In this document: positions 30,739-39,733 of the stretch, piece after piece
Position numbering within the stretch: the stretch's first letter is position 1
How the letters are laid out: each line of letters begins with the position of its first letter
NCBI RefSeq assembly: GCF_001028665.1
Contig: NZ_CP011504.1
Coordinates: forward strand, 3,038,001-3,102,000
Origin: Burkholderia pyrrocinia
GTDB lineage: Bacteria; Pseudomonadota; Gammaproteobacteria; Burkholderiales; Burkholderiaceae
Direction of reading: 5' to 3'
Length of the DNA: 64,000 nt
Made by a program: the position numbers and the translations under genes
The notes under the pieces: generated by a model
Databases searched by the model: none
Seen by the model: the letters and a program-made list of their open reading frames with translations, nothing else
What the model was told of the DNA's origin: nothing

Positions 30739-31926
30739 ATGAAAGCATCCGTCAATCGCTATGCAATCCTTATTTTATCGTCCGCGTCCCTCGGTTCGGC
30801 TGCCGCCCACGCGCAGAGCAGCGTGACGCTGTACGGTGTCGTCGACGATTCGCTCGCGTACGTGAACAACCAGCAGGGCCACTCGAACCTCTACATGCGC
30901 GACGGCAACCTGTATGCGTCGAAGTTCGGGCTGCGCGGCGACGAGGATCTCGGCGGCGGCACGCACGCGATCTTCGACCTGCAGTCCGGCTTCAACCTGA
31001 ACAACGGCGCGCAGGCCGCCGCCGGCACGATCTTCAATCGCCAGGCATTCGTCGGCCTGCGCAACGATCACTACGGCACGCTGACGGCCGGCCGCCAGTA
31101 CACGCCCTACTTCCTGTTCGTCGGCCCGTACGCGTCGAGCAGCTGGCTGACCGGCGCGACGGGCGCGCATCCGGGCGACATCGACGGCCTCGACACGACG
31201 ATCCGCGTGAACAATTCGGTTACCTATACGTCGCCGACCTTCGCCGGGCTGAGCGCCAGCGCGATGTACGCATTCGGCGGCATTGCCGGTGCGACCGGCA
31301 AGGGCAACACGTTCAGCGCCGCGCTGCGCTATGCGAACGGGCCGATCGGGATCGCGGCCGGTTACCTGCGCATCAACAGCTCGGGCTCGGCCGCCGGCTT
31401 CCAGAACCCGGCCACCGCGTCGTCGGGCAGCTTCGCGGTGTCCGTGCTGAACCAGGGCTACCTGACCGCGAAGGCCATCGAACACGTTGCGGCAGCCGGC
31501 AACTACACGCTCGGCAACCTGACGATGGGCGTCAACTATTCGAACGTGAAGTACCTGCCCGGCAACGGTTCCGTATTCACCGACACGGCCGTGTTCAACA
31601 CCTACGGCGCGCTGGCCGCATACCGCTTCACGCCGGCGTTCTCGGTGGCCGGCGCGTTCGCGTACACGCTCGCGTCGAAGGCGAACGGCGTCGCGAACGC
31701 GGCCCGCTACCAGCAGTATTCGCTGAAGGAGTCGTACAGCCTGTCGAAGCGCACGACGCTCTATGCGCTGCAGGCGTACACGCATTCGAGCGGGCAGACG
31801 CTCGGCGCGCAAGGCGCCGGCCACATCATCGACGCGGCGCCGATCGTCGGCGATTCGCAGCAGCTCACGCCGGCGACGACGCACGGCCAGTTCGTCGGCA
31901 TGGCCGGGATCGCCGTCACGTTCTGA
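30739..31926 (+). CDS. Gram-negative general porin (OmpC-type, Burkholderiales)
   Basis: A 395-residue outer-membrane porin. The signal peptide ends SAAAHA and the mature protein begins QSSVTLYGVVDDSLAYV, the standard first strand of beta-proteobacterial 16-strand porins. KFGLRGDEDLGGG, AFVGLRNDHYGTLTAGRQYTP and the terminal strand GMAGIAVTF with a C-terminal Phe are present. TCTGGAGGT sets the start. It follows the GH31 gene by about 110 bp and may admit that enzyme's substrate. Some loops are rich in Gly, Ser and Thr. Confidence 0.95.
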   Translation: MKASVNRYAILILSSASLGSAAAHAQSSVTLYGVVDDSLAYVNNQQGHSNLYMRDGNLYASKFGLRGDEDLGGGTHAIFDLQSGFNLNNGAQAAAGTIFNRQAFVGLRNDHYGTLTAGRQYTPYFLFVGPYASSSWLTGATGAHPGDIDGLDTTIRVNNSVTYTSPTFAGLSASAMYAFGGIAGATGKGNTFSAALRYANGPIGIAAGYLRINSSGSAAGFQNPATASSGSFAVSVLNQGYLTAKAIEHVAAAGNYTLGNLTMGVNYSNVKYLPGNGSVFTDTAVFNTYGALAAYRFTPAFSVAGAFAYTLASKANGVANAARYQQYSLKESYSLSKRTTLYALQAYTHSSGQTLGAQGAGHIIDAAPIVGDSQQLTPATTHGQFVGMAGIAVTF

Positions 31927-32332
31927 GCGCCCCCGGACCTGTCGCTTCGCGCCAGGCACCCCCGAGGGGGTCATCCCCCAAGGGGACTTCCTCCGGGGCG
32001 GAAAACTTGGGGCGGCCCAGCGTTTTCTTGAGAACCCGCACGGCAGCGCCTTCAGCGCGCTGCCTTCGCCCCGGACGATGCGCATTGCACGCGCGCCGTC
32101 CGGGCGCCCGAGGCCCGGCGCCCGCCGCGCTTTCCACGTCCCGTCCCCACGCCGCGCGAACCGCGCGGTTTTCCTCGATCGCCCCGATACCTTACAATCC
32201 GTCAGGCTCATCTCTCCTGCATGCCCCTTCTTGCAGTCCTGACACCGCGGTACACTCGACGCACGCCGTATCAGGGTCCGACGCGCCACATGCGCGCCGG
32301 GCGGCGTCGCGCCTCGTTGCGCCCACAACTGG
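31927..32332. other. Intergenic region with hairpin-rich, element-like sequence
   Basis: A 406-bp gap between the porin and betT genes. The first 110 bp is a string of C/G-run inverted repeats (for example CCCCCGAGGGGG near 31960-31971 and CCCCCAAGGGG near 31976-31986), then GGGGCGGCCC near 32010. It looks like a dispersed intergenic repeat of this genus. The last 100 bp before betT should hold its promoter. No gene is evident. Confidence 0.4.
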
Positions 32333-34363
32333 ATGCCCGACATGCCAGATTCCCGCCCCTCGCCCCGCACGACATTCAAGCCGCAGGTCGTCCTGCCCGC
32401 GCTCGCGGTCATCGGCGCGCTGCTCGTCGTGTGCGCGTTGCTCCCGAGCGAAGCCGGCGCGCTGTTCTCCGCCGGCCAGCAATGGGTCATCGCGCGCTTC
32501 GACTGGTTCTACGTGCTGGCCGTCACCGGCTTCCTCGTGTTTCTCGTACTGATCGCCGCGAGCGATTTCGGCAACATCCGCCTCGGCCCGGACGACGCCG
32601 AACCCGAATTCAGCTTCATGTCGTGGACGGCGATGCTGTTCGCGGCCGGCATGGGCATCGGGCTCATGTACTTCGGCGTCGGCGAGCCGATGCAGCATTT
32701 CCTGAAACCGCCGACGGTCGACCCCGGCACGCACGCCGCCGCGCGCGAGGCGATGCTGATGACCTTCTTCCACTGGGGCTTCCATGCGTGGGCAATTTAC
32801 GGGCTGATGGGGCTCGTGCTCGCGTATTTCGGCTTTCGCTACAACCTGCCGCTGACGTTGCACTCGGGGCTGTATCCGGTGCTGCGCGAGCGCATCAACG
32901 GCTGGATCGGTCACACGGTCGACGCGTTCGCGCTGGTCGGCACCGTCGCCGGCATCGCGACGACGCTCGGCTACGGGGTGATGCAGATCAGCGCGGGCCT
33001 GCATACGGTCGCCGGCTGGGACACGGGCAGCAATGCGTTTCGCATCGGGCTCGTCGCGCTCGTCGTGATCCTCGCAGGGCTGTCGGCCGCAAGCGGCCTC
33101 GACAAGGGCGTGCGGCGGCTGTCCGAACTGAACCTGCTGCTCGCGTTCCTGCTGCTCGCATTCGTGGCCGTCGCGGGCCCGACGGCGTTCCTGCTGCGCG
33201 CGCTCGGCGACAACATCGGCCAGTACCTGTCGAATCTCGTCGACCTGTCGTTCCGCACCTATGCGTATGCGTCGCCGCGCGAGGAAGGCTGGTTCGGCGG
33301 CTGGACGATCCTCTACTGGGCGTGGTGGGTATCGTGGTCGCCGTTCGTCGGCATGTTCATCGCGCGCATCTCGCGCGGCCGCACGATCCGCCAGTTCGTG
33401 ATCGGCGTGCTGCTCGTGCCGACCGCGTTCAACCTCGTGTGGATGACCGTGTTCGGCAACAGCGCAATCTGGCTCGATACGCACGGCGCGGCCGGCGCGC
33501 TCGCGCAGACGGCCACCAGCGTCGATGCGCTGCTGTTCCGTTTCTTCGATTTCCTGCCGTTGTCGCAAGGGCTGTCGATCGCAGCGATCGTGCTGATCGC
33601 GGTGTTCTTCGTCACGTCCGCCGATTCGGGCGCGTTCGTGATCGACCAGATCGCGACGCGCGGCAGCGCGCACTCGCCGGCCTGGCAACGGCTGTTCTGG
33701 GCCGCGCTGCTCGGCGTGACGGCCGCGGTGCTGCTCGTCGCCGGCGGGCTCGGCGCGCTGCAGGCGATGACGCTGATCGCCGCGCTGCCGGTCGCCATCA
33801 TCATGCTCGCGCTCTGCTACGGGCTGTGGCGCGGGCTCGCGGCCGACCGCGCGCACTATTCGCAGGACATCGCGCCCGCGACGAGCTACTGGACCGGCCA
33901 GCACTGGCGCCACCGCCTGACGCACATCCTGCGGCAGACGACCGAGGCCGAGGCGCGCCAGTTCGTCGCCGAGACGGTCGAGCCTGCGCTGCGCAAAGTT
34001 GCCGACGAACTGCGCGCGAGCGGCGTCGATGCGCACGTACAGCGCGACAGCGACGACGCCGTGCGGCTCACCGTGCCGACTGCCGAGCACCGCGATTTCG
34101 TGTACGGCGTGCGCGTGACGGTGAAATCCGCGGCCGCGTTCCTGGTGCGCGAAGCAGCCGAGCCGGACGCGGCGCGTGCGCACGTGTACGGAATCGTCAC
34201 GTTCTTCGAGGACGGGCGGCTCGGCTACGACGTCGAATACCTGCGCGGCGACGAAGTGATCGCCGACGTGCTGCGCCAGTACGAACGCTATGTGTCGCTC
34301 GCGGCCGACAAGCGCACGCACCTGCTGAGCCGCGCGCCGGGGCACGCGACGGAGGCCGAATGA
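32333..34363 (+). CDS. betT: BCCT-family choline/betaine transporter, BetT type
   Basis: A 676-residue betaine-choline-carnitine transporter. Twelve hydrophobic helices carry the BCCT glycine stretch AAGMGIGLMYFGVGEPM and the Trp-rich motif WTILYWAWWVSWSPFVGMFIARISRGRTIR. The cytoplasmic tail of about 150 residues after residue 520 is long, as in BetT, and usually senses osmotic stress. The start may be 32333 or the ATG three codons on (32342); neither has a strong ribosome binding site. The bet oxidation genes are not nearby. Confidence 0.92.
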   Translation: MPDMPDSRPSPRTTFKPQVVLPALAVIGALLVVCALLPSEAGALFSAGQQWVIARFDWFYVLAVTGFLVFLVLIAASDFGNIRLGPDDAEPEFSFMSWTAMLFAAGMGIGLMYFGVGEPMQHFLKPPTVDPGTHAAAREAMLMTFFHWGFHAWAIYGLMGLVLAYFGFRYNLPLTLHSGLYPVLRERINGWIGHTVDAFALVGTVAGIATTLGYGVMQISAGLHTVAGWDTGSNAFRIGLVALVVILAGLSAASGLDKGVRRLSELNLLLAFLLLAFVAVAGPTAFLLRALGDNIGQYLSNLVDLSFRTYAYASPREEGWFGGWTILYWAWWVSWSPFVGMFIARISRGRTIRQFVIGVLLVPTAFNLVWMTVFGNSAIWLDTHGAAGALAQTATSVDALLFRFFDFLPLSQGLSIAAIVLIAVFFVTSADSGAFVIDQIATRGSAHSPAWQRLFWAALLGVTAAVLLVAGGLGALQAMTLIAALPVAIIMLALCYGLWRGLAADRAHYSQDIAPATSYWTGQHWRHRLTHILRQTTEAEARQFVAETVEPALRKVADELRASGVDAHVQRDSDDAVRLTVPTAEHRDFVYGVRVTVKSAAAFLVREAAEPDAARAHVYGIVTFFEDGRLGYDVEYLRGDEVIADVLRQYERYVSLAADKRTHLLSRAPGHATEAE

Positions 34364-34424
34364 GCGCGCACGCCGCAGCCTTTGCTGCACCGCGCCGATC
34401 CGGCACGTTCGACGGAGCCGCGCG

Positions 34425-34739
34425 ATGAACGCGCTCCTGCAAAGCCGCTCCGCCGACATCGCCGCGCTCGGCACGCTCGCCGTGCTTTATCTCGGCGGAG
34501 CCGGCATCGCGCTGTGGCGGATCCGGGCCGCGGCGCCGCGCGGCAAGCTCTACTGGATCGTCTGCATGGTGTTGCTGGCCGGCGGCGCGATCGCGATGGG
34601 CGGCAACCTGTCGCCCGTGCCGAACAGCGGTGAAATGCCGCCCGGCTTCGCGCTCGGCGTCGAGGCCGTCCTGCTTGGCCTCGTGCTGGTTGCCGGAGGT
34701 TGCGCGTGGCTGATGCTGCGCAACCGGCCGCCGCGATGA
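34425..34739 (+). CDS. Small membrane protein of unknown function
   Basis: A 104-residue hydrophobic protein with three predicted membrane segments (about residues 14-32, 45-62 and 76-97) and a basic C-terminus. I do not recognise a family. It starts 61 bp after betT in the same direction and has the same GC-rich codon use, so it may be co-transcribed with the transporter. It is the last GC-rich gene before the AT-richer segment. A short CAGCCG repeat (four units, 34777-34796) follows it. Confidence 0.6.
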   Translation: MNALLQSRSADIAALGTLAVLYLGGAGIALWRIRAAAPRGKLYWIVCMVLLAGGAIAMGGNLSPVPNSGEMPPGFALGVEAVLLGLVLVAGGCAWLMLRNRPPR

Positions 34740-34816
34740 CAACGGGTTACGACTTGCTTGCGCACCGCGTAGCGCCGCAGCCGCAGCCGCAGCCGCACAC
34801 GCGACGCGGCTCGGCC

Positions 34817-35236
34817 TCAGCCTGCGACCTGTCGTCCGCGCGTGGCTGGCCCACCTTGCCGGAACTCCAGAATGCCAATCACGGCAAGAATCGCCGCCAG
34901 GCCGAACAAAACAGGCGTGGCGCCTTGTATGACTGCCCATATCTGGCAGAGTACGACCATCAATCTCAGCCAGGCATCAAGACGCGCCAACTCTCGGCCA
35001 GGATTGCGCAAGCGTGCCAGCGCCCAAATCACATACGCACACCCGCCGAGATTAATCAGGAAATGCGCCGTCGGATCGAGCGATTCGAATCGAGTATTGA
35101 ACCCGAGTGCTTCATCCAGCGCCTGAATCGCTGACAACACATACGCCAGTGAAATGGGAACGGCCAATGCAACGGTAGCAAGCAGATCGTAGATTGCACC
35201 GACTTGCACAACGCGTTTGTCGAAAGTGGAAATCAT
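34817..35236 (-). CDS. Four-helix membrane protein, last gene of the AfsA cluster
   Basis: A protein of about 139 residues with four hydrophobic segments (VGAIYDLLATVALAVPISLAYVL, a second at FLINLGGCAYVIWALARL, a third at LMVVLCQIWAVIQ and a fourth at LFGLAAILAVIG). I do not recognise the family. The ATG at 35236 is preceded by GAGG; an ATG at 35260 is less likely. It begins 20 bp after the stop of the short-chain dehydrogenase and runs the same way, so it ends the seven-gene operon. A role in export or membrane placement of the product is only a guess. Codon use is less GC-rich than in the chromosome to its left. Confidence 0.72.
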   Translation of the reverse strand: MISTFDKRVVQVGAIYDLLATVALAVPISLAYVLSAIQALDEALGFNTRFESLDPTAHFLINLGGCAYVIWALARLRNPGRELARLDAWLRLMVVLCQIWAVIQGATPVLFGLAAILAVIGILEFRQGGPATRGRQVAG

Positions 35237-35256
35237 GTTGGGGCCTCGGTAGAACA

Positions 35257-35994
35257 TCATGCAAGAAGAGGAATCAGTTCCCGAATCTCGTGAAATTGAC
35301 CAGATACGACGCCCAGGCGGTCTCGCTGATCAACGACCGCAGCCACATGAACAGCTCTGTCCTGGGCGCTCACCAGATATCCAGGCTGCAACGCTCGCTC
35401 TCGCAATGCACATAGCTCCGGGAAACTCGGGCCCGCCTTCCTCACGGCAGCGGCAAGATCCGTATCGACCGAGCACAATCCCAGTACCGCAAAGAACACC
35501 TCGGGATTCTCCTGCCGATAGACCTGCGCCAATGTATTCAGCGCGGCTTTCGACACCGCGTAGGACAACATGCCCGCACGTGGGCGTATCGCCGATATGG
35601 ACGAAGAAATCACGATGCACTCGGGCTTTTTCGCCCGCGTGAAACAAACATCGAGTATCGCTTTGTTCGCGAGCAGATTCAACGCGAGCACGTCCTCGAA
35701 CTGACTCGGCGTCGTCTCATGCGCAAGTCGCGGCGCATCGCCAAATTTCCCAGCATTGAGGAAGACGATTTCGGGCGGCGCATGGCCGACCTGATCCAGC
35801 AAACGACTCGCCACCTCCTGAGCCTCATGAAGATTCCGCATGTCGCAAGCCGCGAAATGCATATTGGGATGACCTGCAAGTTCGCCGGGTGGGCGTCTCG
35901 ACATCCCGCACACCTGATAGCCTCGCTCAAGATAAAGCCTTGCCAACGCCTTGCCAATGCCGGCGCTGACGCCAGTCACCAGAATAGATTTCAT
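35257..35994 (-). CDS. Short-chain dehydrogenase/reductase A of the AfsA cluster
   Basis: A 245-residue classical SDR. It has the nucleotide-binding GVSAGIGKAL (TGxxxGxG type, first 20 residues), LNAG near residue 85, catalytic Ser in ISSSIS and YAVSK with the catalytic Tyr/Lys. NADPH use is suggested by SRR after the second strand (CGMSRRP). The substrate is unknown; with the AfsA-like and ene-reductase genes it could reduce a keto group of a butenolide-type intermediate. I use the ATG at 35994, with GGGG eight bases upstream; 36015 overlaps the preceding gene. Confidence 0.85.
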   Translation of the reverse strand: MKSILVTGVSAGIGKALARLYLERGYQVCGMSRRPPGELAGHPNMHFAACDMRNLHEAQEVASRLLDQVGHAPPEIVFLNAGKFGDAPRLAHETTPSQFEDVLALNLLANKAILDVCFTRAKKPECIVISSSISAIRPRAGMLSYAVSKAALNTLAQVYRQENPEVFFAVLGLCSVDTDLAAAVRKAGPSFPELCALRERALQPGYLVSAQDRAVHVAAVVDQRDRLGVVSGQFHEIRELIPLLA

Positions 35995-36008
35995 AGAAAC
36001 GACCCCAT

Positions 36009-36782
36009 TCAGCATTTGCCTGCTTGATAGCCACCGTCGACATTCAGAATCGTCCCGGTGACATAGGATGATTCACCGCCCAGCAAATAAACGACACTGC
36101 CTGCTATCTCCTCCGGCTCGGCGAAGCGCTTCATCGCGGTTGACGCCGCCTTGAGTCTCGTCCGTTCTGGGTTGGCCGCGAGCCTTTCGGGAGAGTTCAT
36201 ACCGCCATAGGTCGGCCCCGGCGCCACGGCGTTGACGCGTACCGCATAACTGTCCGCACCGTCGTCACACGCACTCTCCATCGCCGCCACCTGAGTCAAT
36301 GCATTGAGTGCCGCCTTGCTGGCCACGTAAGCCGCCTGATTCGGGATTGGCACGACGCCGGCACACGACGAGACATTTACAATCGCTCCACCGGGCGATC
36401 GCCCGATGCATTGCAACTCGCGACGCATGCAATACAGCGGACCGGAAACATTGACTCGCAGCACATGCTCCCAGCTCGCCGCCGAAATCTGTGCAACCGG
36501 ACCGTAAGGCGCCGTGACGCCCGCATTGTTCACCGCCAGTTCAAAATGCTCGAAGCGACGCTCTATTTCGTCGAACGCAGCTTCTACTGATGCGAGATCT
36601 CCGACGTCACAAGCAACGAAAGCGGCTGCCGGGCCAAGGTGCTCCACCACTCTTCGCCCCTTGTCCCCATCACGCCCCAGAATGACGACGCGAGCACCTT
36701 CACGAACCATCCGCTCGGCCACCGCCAAACCGATGCCGCTCGTTCCGCCAGAAATAACGCAGGTTTTACCGTTAAACATCAT
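36009..36782 (-). CDS. Short-chain dehydrogenase/reductase B of the AfsA cluster
   Basis: A 257-residue classical SDR of the FabG-like kind. Motifs are SGGTSGIGLAV, an NNAG near residue 85, catalytic Ser in VNVSSCAG, YVASK and the C-terminal YVTGTILNVDGGY typical of 3-oxoacyl reductases. Its start (tandem ATG at 36782/36779) overlaps the end of the ene-reductase gene by 11 bp, and its stop lies next to the second SDR. Having two SDRs in a row suggests two separate keto reductions, or one reduction and one oxidation, in the pathway. The substrate is inferred only from context. Confidence 0.87.
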   Translation of the reverse strand: MMFNGKTCVISGGTSGIGLAVAERMVREGARVVILGRDGDKGRRVVEHLGPAAAFVACDVGDLASVEAAFDEIERRFEHFELAVNNAGVTAPYGPVAQISAASWEHVLRVNVSGPLYCMRRELQCIGRSPGGAIVNVSSCAGVVPIPNQAAYVASKAALNALTQVAAMESACDDGADSYAVRVNAVAPGPTYGGMNSPERLAANPERTRLKAASTAMKRFAEPEEIAGSVVYLLGGESSYVTGTILNVDGGYQAGKC

Positions 36783-37965
36783 GATCGTCGTCCAATGAAT
36801 ATTTGATATGCGTGGGGCGCCGATAATTTGGATTGACGCAGCAATAGACGCGATCGAGATTCGGATTGCTCTTATCCCGAAAGCAATTTCCATCGAATCG
36901 GCATGCGTTGATTAGATGCGCTTGTCCGGCAACTGATTTCAGGATCAAGTCGTTGTCGGCAAATAACGCGCGTGTCATACCGACCAAGTCGGCCGTACCA
37001 TCGGCAACAAGAGCTTCGATCTCGCTCAGCGAACCGACGAAGCCCGCGAAGCCGATCGGAATGGACACCGTCGAACGAATCGATCGAACACCGCTGAGCA
37101 ACAGTTGGCGCGTCTCCGGTGTCGGGCGCATCATTCGGTCAAAGGTCTCTCCAATCGAGATGGAGCACATGATCGCCACCACGCCGGCCTGCTCCAATGC
37201 TCGTGCCACGTCATGCAGTAGATGCGGCCGCTGTCCAGTGTCGCCAAGGCAATCGTCTATGCCTAGGCGAACGCTTATCTCGAGCGAGTTTCCGGTCGCC
37301 GAACGGATATCGTCGATAACCTCGAGGAGCAGTCGAGCGCGACGCATGGGTGTACCGCCATAGCCATCCTTTCTTCTGTTGGTATGCGGCGACAGAAAGC
37401 TGCTGAGCAGATAGCCATTCGAGGCTTGCAGTTGCACCAGATCGGCTCCAGACTGCCGAGCAAGGCATGCCGCACGGACAAATTGCGCGCGCACCGCCGC
37501 GATGTCCGCGAGATCCATGGTTCGAACGCGGTATGTCGGATCGATCTTCTGCATTCTGCGACACGGAACCCCGCTAGGACTCAACAACGGCGCGCCAGTA
37601 GGCAGGCATTTGCCTTGAGCACCATAGTGCTGGAGTTGCACGGCGACGCGGCAATGGTGATCCGCACCGTAGGCTATCACCGGCGCGAGGCGATTCGCGT
37701 GGTGGGCAGTGTGCAGGCACAGCCCCCGGCTCTGCAATCGCGTCGATGAATCGATTGACGAATTGCCGAGTACCAACATACCGCAGCCACCCAGGATCAT
37801 GCCCTCGTAAAAATGCATCATCGATTCAGATAACGAACCGTCTTTATCCGCAAGATCGATGCCCATCGGGGCAAAATACACCCGGTTTTTTACCATCTGC
37901 ATCCGACCGATTCGCAACGGTGACAATGCCGCCGAATACCGATATTCGTTGACACGCGAAGTCAT
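36772..37965 (-). CDS. Old-yellow-enzyme-type ene-reductase with degenerate Fe-S region
   Basis: A 397-residue flavin oxidoreductase with the OYE TIM barrel. VYFAPMGIDLAD near 29-40, LQHYGAQG near 111-118 and the FadH-type ASNGYLLSSFLSPHTNRRKDGYGG (181-204) place it with 2,4-dienoyl-CoA reductase-like enzymes. It stops soon after CRFDGNC...VYCCVNP, so the C-terminal FAD/NAD domain of FadH is absent. The four-cysteine iron-sulfur motif is irregular (Cys355, Cys361, Cys375, Cys376; the usual CxxC is lost). It probably reduces an activated C=C bond with FMN. The start overlaps the AfsA-like gene by four bases (ATGA). Confidence 0.85.
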   Translation of the reverse strand: MTSRVNEYRYSAALSPLRIGRMQMVKNRVYFAPMGIDLADKDGSLSESMMHFYEGMILGGCGMLVLGNSSIDSSTRLQSRGLCLHTAHHANRLAPVIAYGADHHCRVAVQLQHYGAQGKCLPTGAPLLSPSGVPCRRMQKIDPTYRVRTMDLADIAAVRAQFVRAACLARQSGADLVQLQASNGYLLSSFLSPHTNRRKDGYGGTPMRRARLLLEVIDDIRSATGNSLEISVRLGIDDCLGDTGQRPHLLHDVARALEQAGVVAIMCSISIGETFDRMMRPTPETRQLLLSGVRSIRSTVSIPIGFAGFVGSLSEIEALVADGTADLVGMTRALFADNDLILKSVAGQAHLINACRFDGNCFRDKSNPNLDRVYCCVNPNYRRPTHIKYSLDDDHDV

Positions 37966-39185
37966 TCCACATCACTCCTCTGGGCGGCGGGCAACTCGGC
38001 AACGCACGAACTGGACGCCTGGCCGATCTCGAATGCACACTCCCCAAAAAAACAGTGGCATTTGATCGTTTCTTTGAGAGCGACCATCTGTTCGCGCGAC
38101 AAATCTCCAAACTTCACCGTGACTTCGCCTTCATGCGGAGAGGTTTCGATCGATTCCAGAGGAAATGACAGGAAACCGCTTTTTTCTACATAAATTGATA
38201 TATGCTTCGCAGTCCGAAGCATATTGACCAATCCTTGACTGACACGTAATCGACCGGCACGCAAAGACAGGGCCGTCAACGTCGCCTGAATCGGCAGGCC
38301 GCCGGGTATGCCGATCAGTGTCCGAATGGATAATCTGGAAGACGGAACAAACCAGTGACTTTCCGGAACATTCAGAACGCGCATCCTGCGGAACACATCG
38401 ACTTTCATCGCCCCGCCTACAAGATGCACTTGTGCAACCAACCTGCCGTTCTGGTAAAAGCTAGCGGTCTTGTCAATGAACCGTGGCTTGATCCGGGTCA
38501 CGCCTTCCGTCTGGGTGACCAGTACTTCGACGTCGTATGCCGACTCGACATAGCTGACGAAGCGAACATCGAGCCTCGACATCGAGATCGACACATCTCC
38601 GCGTTCGTAACCGCTGAAATTGTAGAGGTAGTGGTACATCGACTGACGAGCAACTTCGATCAGCATCAAGCCAGGAACATGCTCGTGGGGCTTGCGATAA
38701 AAGAAGTAATTTTCCGTGTCGTTTACCATCCGGTAACTGCTCATTGGGGCAGCGTTCCAATCCGGCGAACGCGTCAGGAGCCTGGCGATGTGTGCAATGG
38801 CCTGTTCGCCCGGAGGCACTACCGCGGGAAAGAAGCGCCGGCGCAGACATGTCTCGACCGACCTGGGTAGATAGCGTGCGTCGATCCGGTATCGGCCCGC
38901 ATCCAATGCGTAGTACTCCGACAAATCCAGATCAAAATCCTTCCCGGATTCCACTACGCCACGACTCAGATACAGGGGAACGCCTTTCAATACAAAAAAA
39001 CCGTCTTCCTTACGATAAATCGCATTAAATCTATCGATATCGTCGACCGACCAATGCCTCTCAAGCGTTACGCATTGCGCCTCTTCTATCCATACGGGAA
39101 TGACATGATTTTCACCCGCGATCAAAACATCGTGGACGCTGTCTTTGTGAACAATATCCGGAGTAATGGGCTTTAATGACATCAT
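37962..39185 (-). CDS. AfsA-like (gamma-butyrolactone synthase family) hotdog protein with C-terminal PilZ-like region
   Basis: A protein of about 407 residues. It begins with VHKDSVHDVLI (12-22), like the first AfsA repeat. Residues 155-265 form a clear AfsA hotdog, with the family core HEHVPGLMLIEVARQS (AfsA proteins read DHxPGMLLxEAxRQA). In Streptomyces AfsA joins a beta-ketoacyl chain to dihydroxyacetone phosphate, the first step of A-factor-type signals. The last 130 residues have RLSIR (RxxxR) and a weak TALSLRAG, reminiscent of a decayed PilZ domain; this is tentative. GTG/ATG/ATG codons at 39188-39182 offer starts; I use 39185, which overlaps the DUF2867 stop. The gene is markedly AT-rich. 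Confidence 0.78.
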   Translation of the reverse strand: MMSLKPITPDIVHKDSVHDVLIAGENHVIPVWIEEAQCVTLERHWSVDDIDRFNAIYRKEDGFFVLKGVPLYLSRGVVESGKDFDLDLSEYYALDAGRYRIDARYLPRSVETCLRRRFFPAVVPPGEQAIAHIARLLTRSPDWNAAPMSSYRMVNDTENYFFYRKPHEHVPGLMLIEVARQSMYHYLYNFSGYERGDVSISMSRLDVRFVSYVESAYDVEVLVTQTEGVTRIKPRFIDKTASFYQNGRLVAQVHLVGGAMKVDVFRRMRVLNVPESHWFVPSSRLSIRTLIGIPGGLPIQATLTALSLRAGRLRVSQGLVNMLRTAKHISIYVEKSGFLSFPLESIETSPHEGEVTVKFGDLSREQMVALKETIKCHCFFGECAFEIGQASSSCVAELPAAQRSDVE

Positions 39186-39733
39186 CACGACCTTTCCTTG
39201 ATTGCGCCGGTTATCGCTTCCACCTTTCTCAGCATCTTGCGAACGATATGCCGGTGCGCCACCGCAACCGGGACCATGTAGAGGCGCCCATACATGTTGT
39301 AGGTTTCAACCGACGTCGTAACATACATTGACTTGGCACGGCCGGTCACTATTGCGCCGTCAGCACGGGGCACGATATCGACAGAAACCATGACGGCCAG
39401 ATGCCGGTCTCGGGAAGACAGCACCAGTTGGTAGTCACCGATCCTCTCAACCGTGAAGAAATCGAGCCGACCGCCGACTAAAGGTGTCGACCTCGGTCTC
39501 TTTCTCGAAAACCCTTTAATTTCCCGCACGTTGAACAGTCTTGATATCTTGTCGCGCAAAAAAAATGCACCTCGCAACGGTAACGAAATATCCGTCGTCA
39601 TGATGCGGTAGGCCTCGAATGCCGTAAACGGACCATTCAGCGGCGCACAATCGACGTGCAGGAAATTCAAATTGTTCGCACTCCCGACCAAGCATGCACT
39701 GTCCGGAATATCCGCAATATAGGATCTTTTCAT
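39185..39733 (-). CDS. DUF2867-family protein
   Basis: A 182-residue protein matching the general pattern of DUF2867: an N-terminal FTAFEAYRIM helix, a middle segment FFTVERIGDYQLVLSSRDRHLAVMVSVDI and the conserved end TTSVETYNMYGRLYMVPVAVAHRHIVRKML. DUF2867 is often fused to or encoded near SDRs; its biochemical role is unknown, and a lipid- or polyketide-binding fold has been suggested for similar beta-rich proteins. It overlaps both neighbours by a few bases (ATGA and TGATG), so it is tightly tied to the AfsA-like gene. Confidence 0.75.
   Translation of the reverse strand: MKRSYIADIPDSACLVGSANNLNFLHVDCAPLNGPFTAFEAYRIMTTDISLPLRGAFFLRDKISRLFNVREIKGFSRKRPRSTPLVGGRLDFFTVERIGDYQLVLSSRDRHLAVMVSVDIVPRADGAIVTGRAKSMYVTTSVETYNMYGRLYMVPVAVAHRHIVRKMLRKVEAITGAIKERS

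Noticed and set aside
34777..34796. CAGCCG hexamer repeat at the left edge of the AT-rich segment
   Set aside because: Only four units of a common GC-rich motif. There is no matching repeat at the other edge, so it is not an attachment site.
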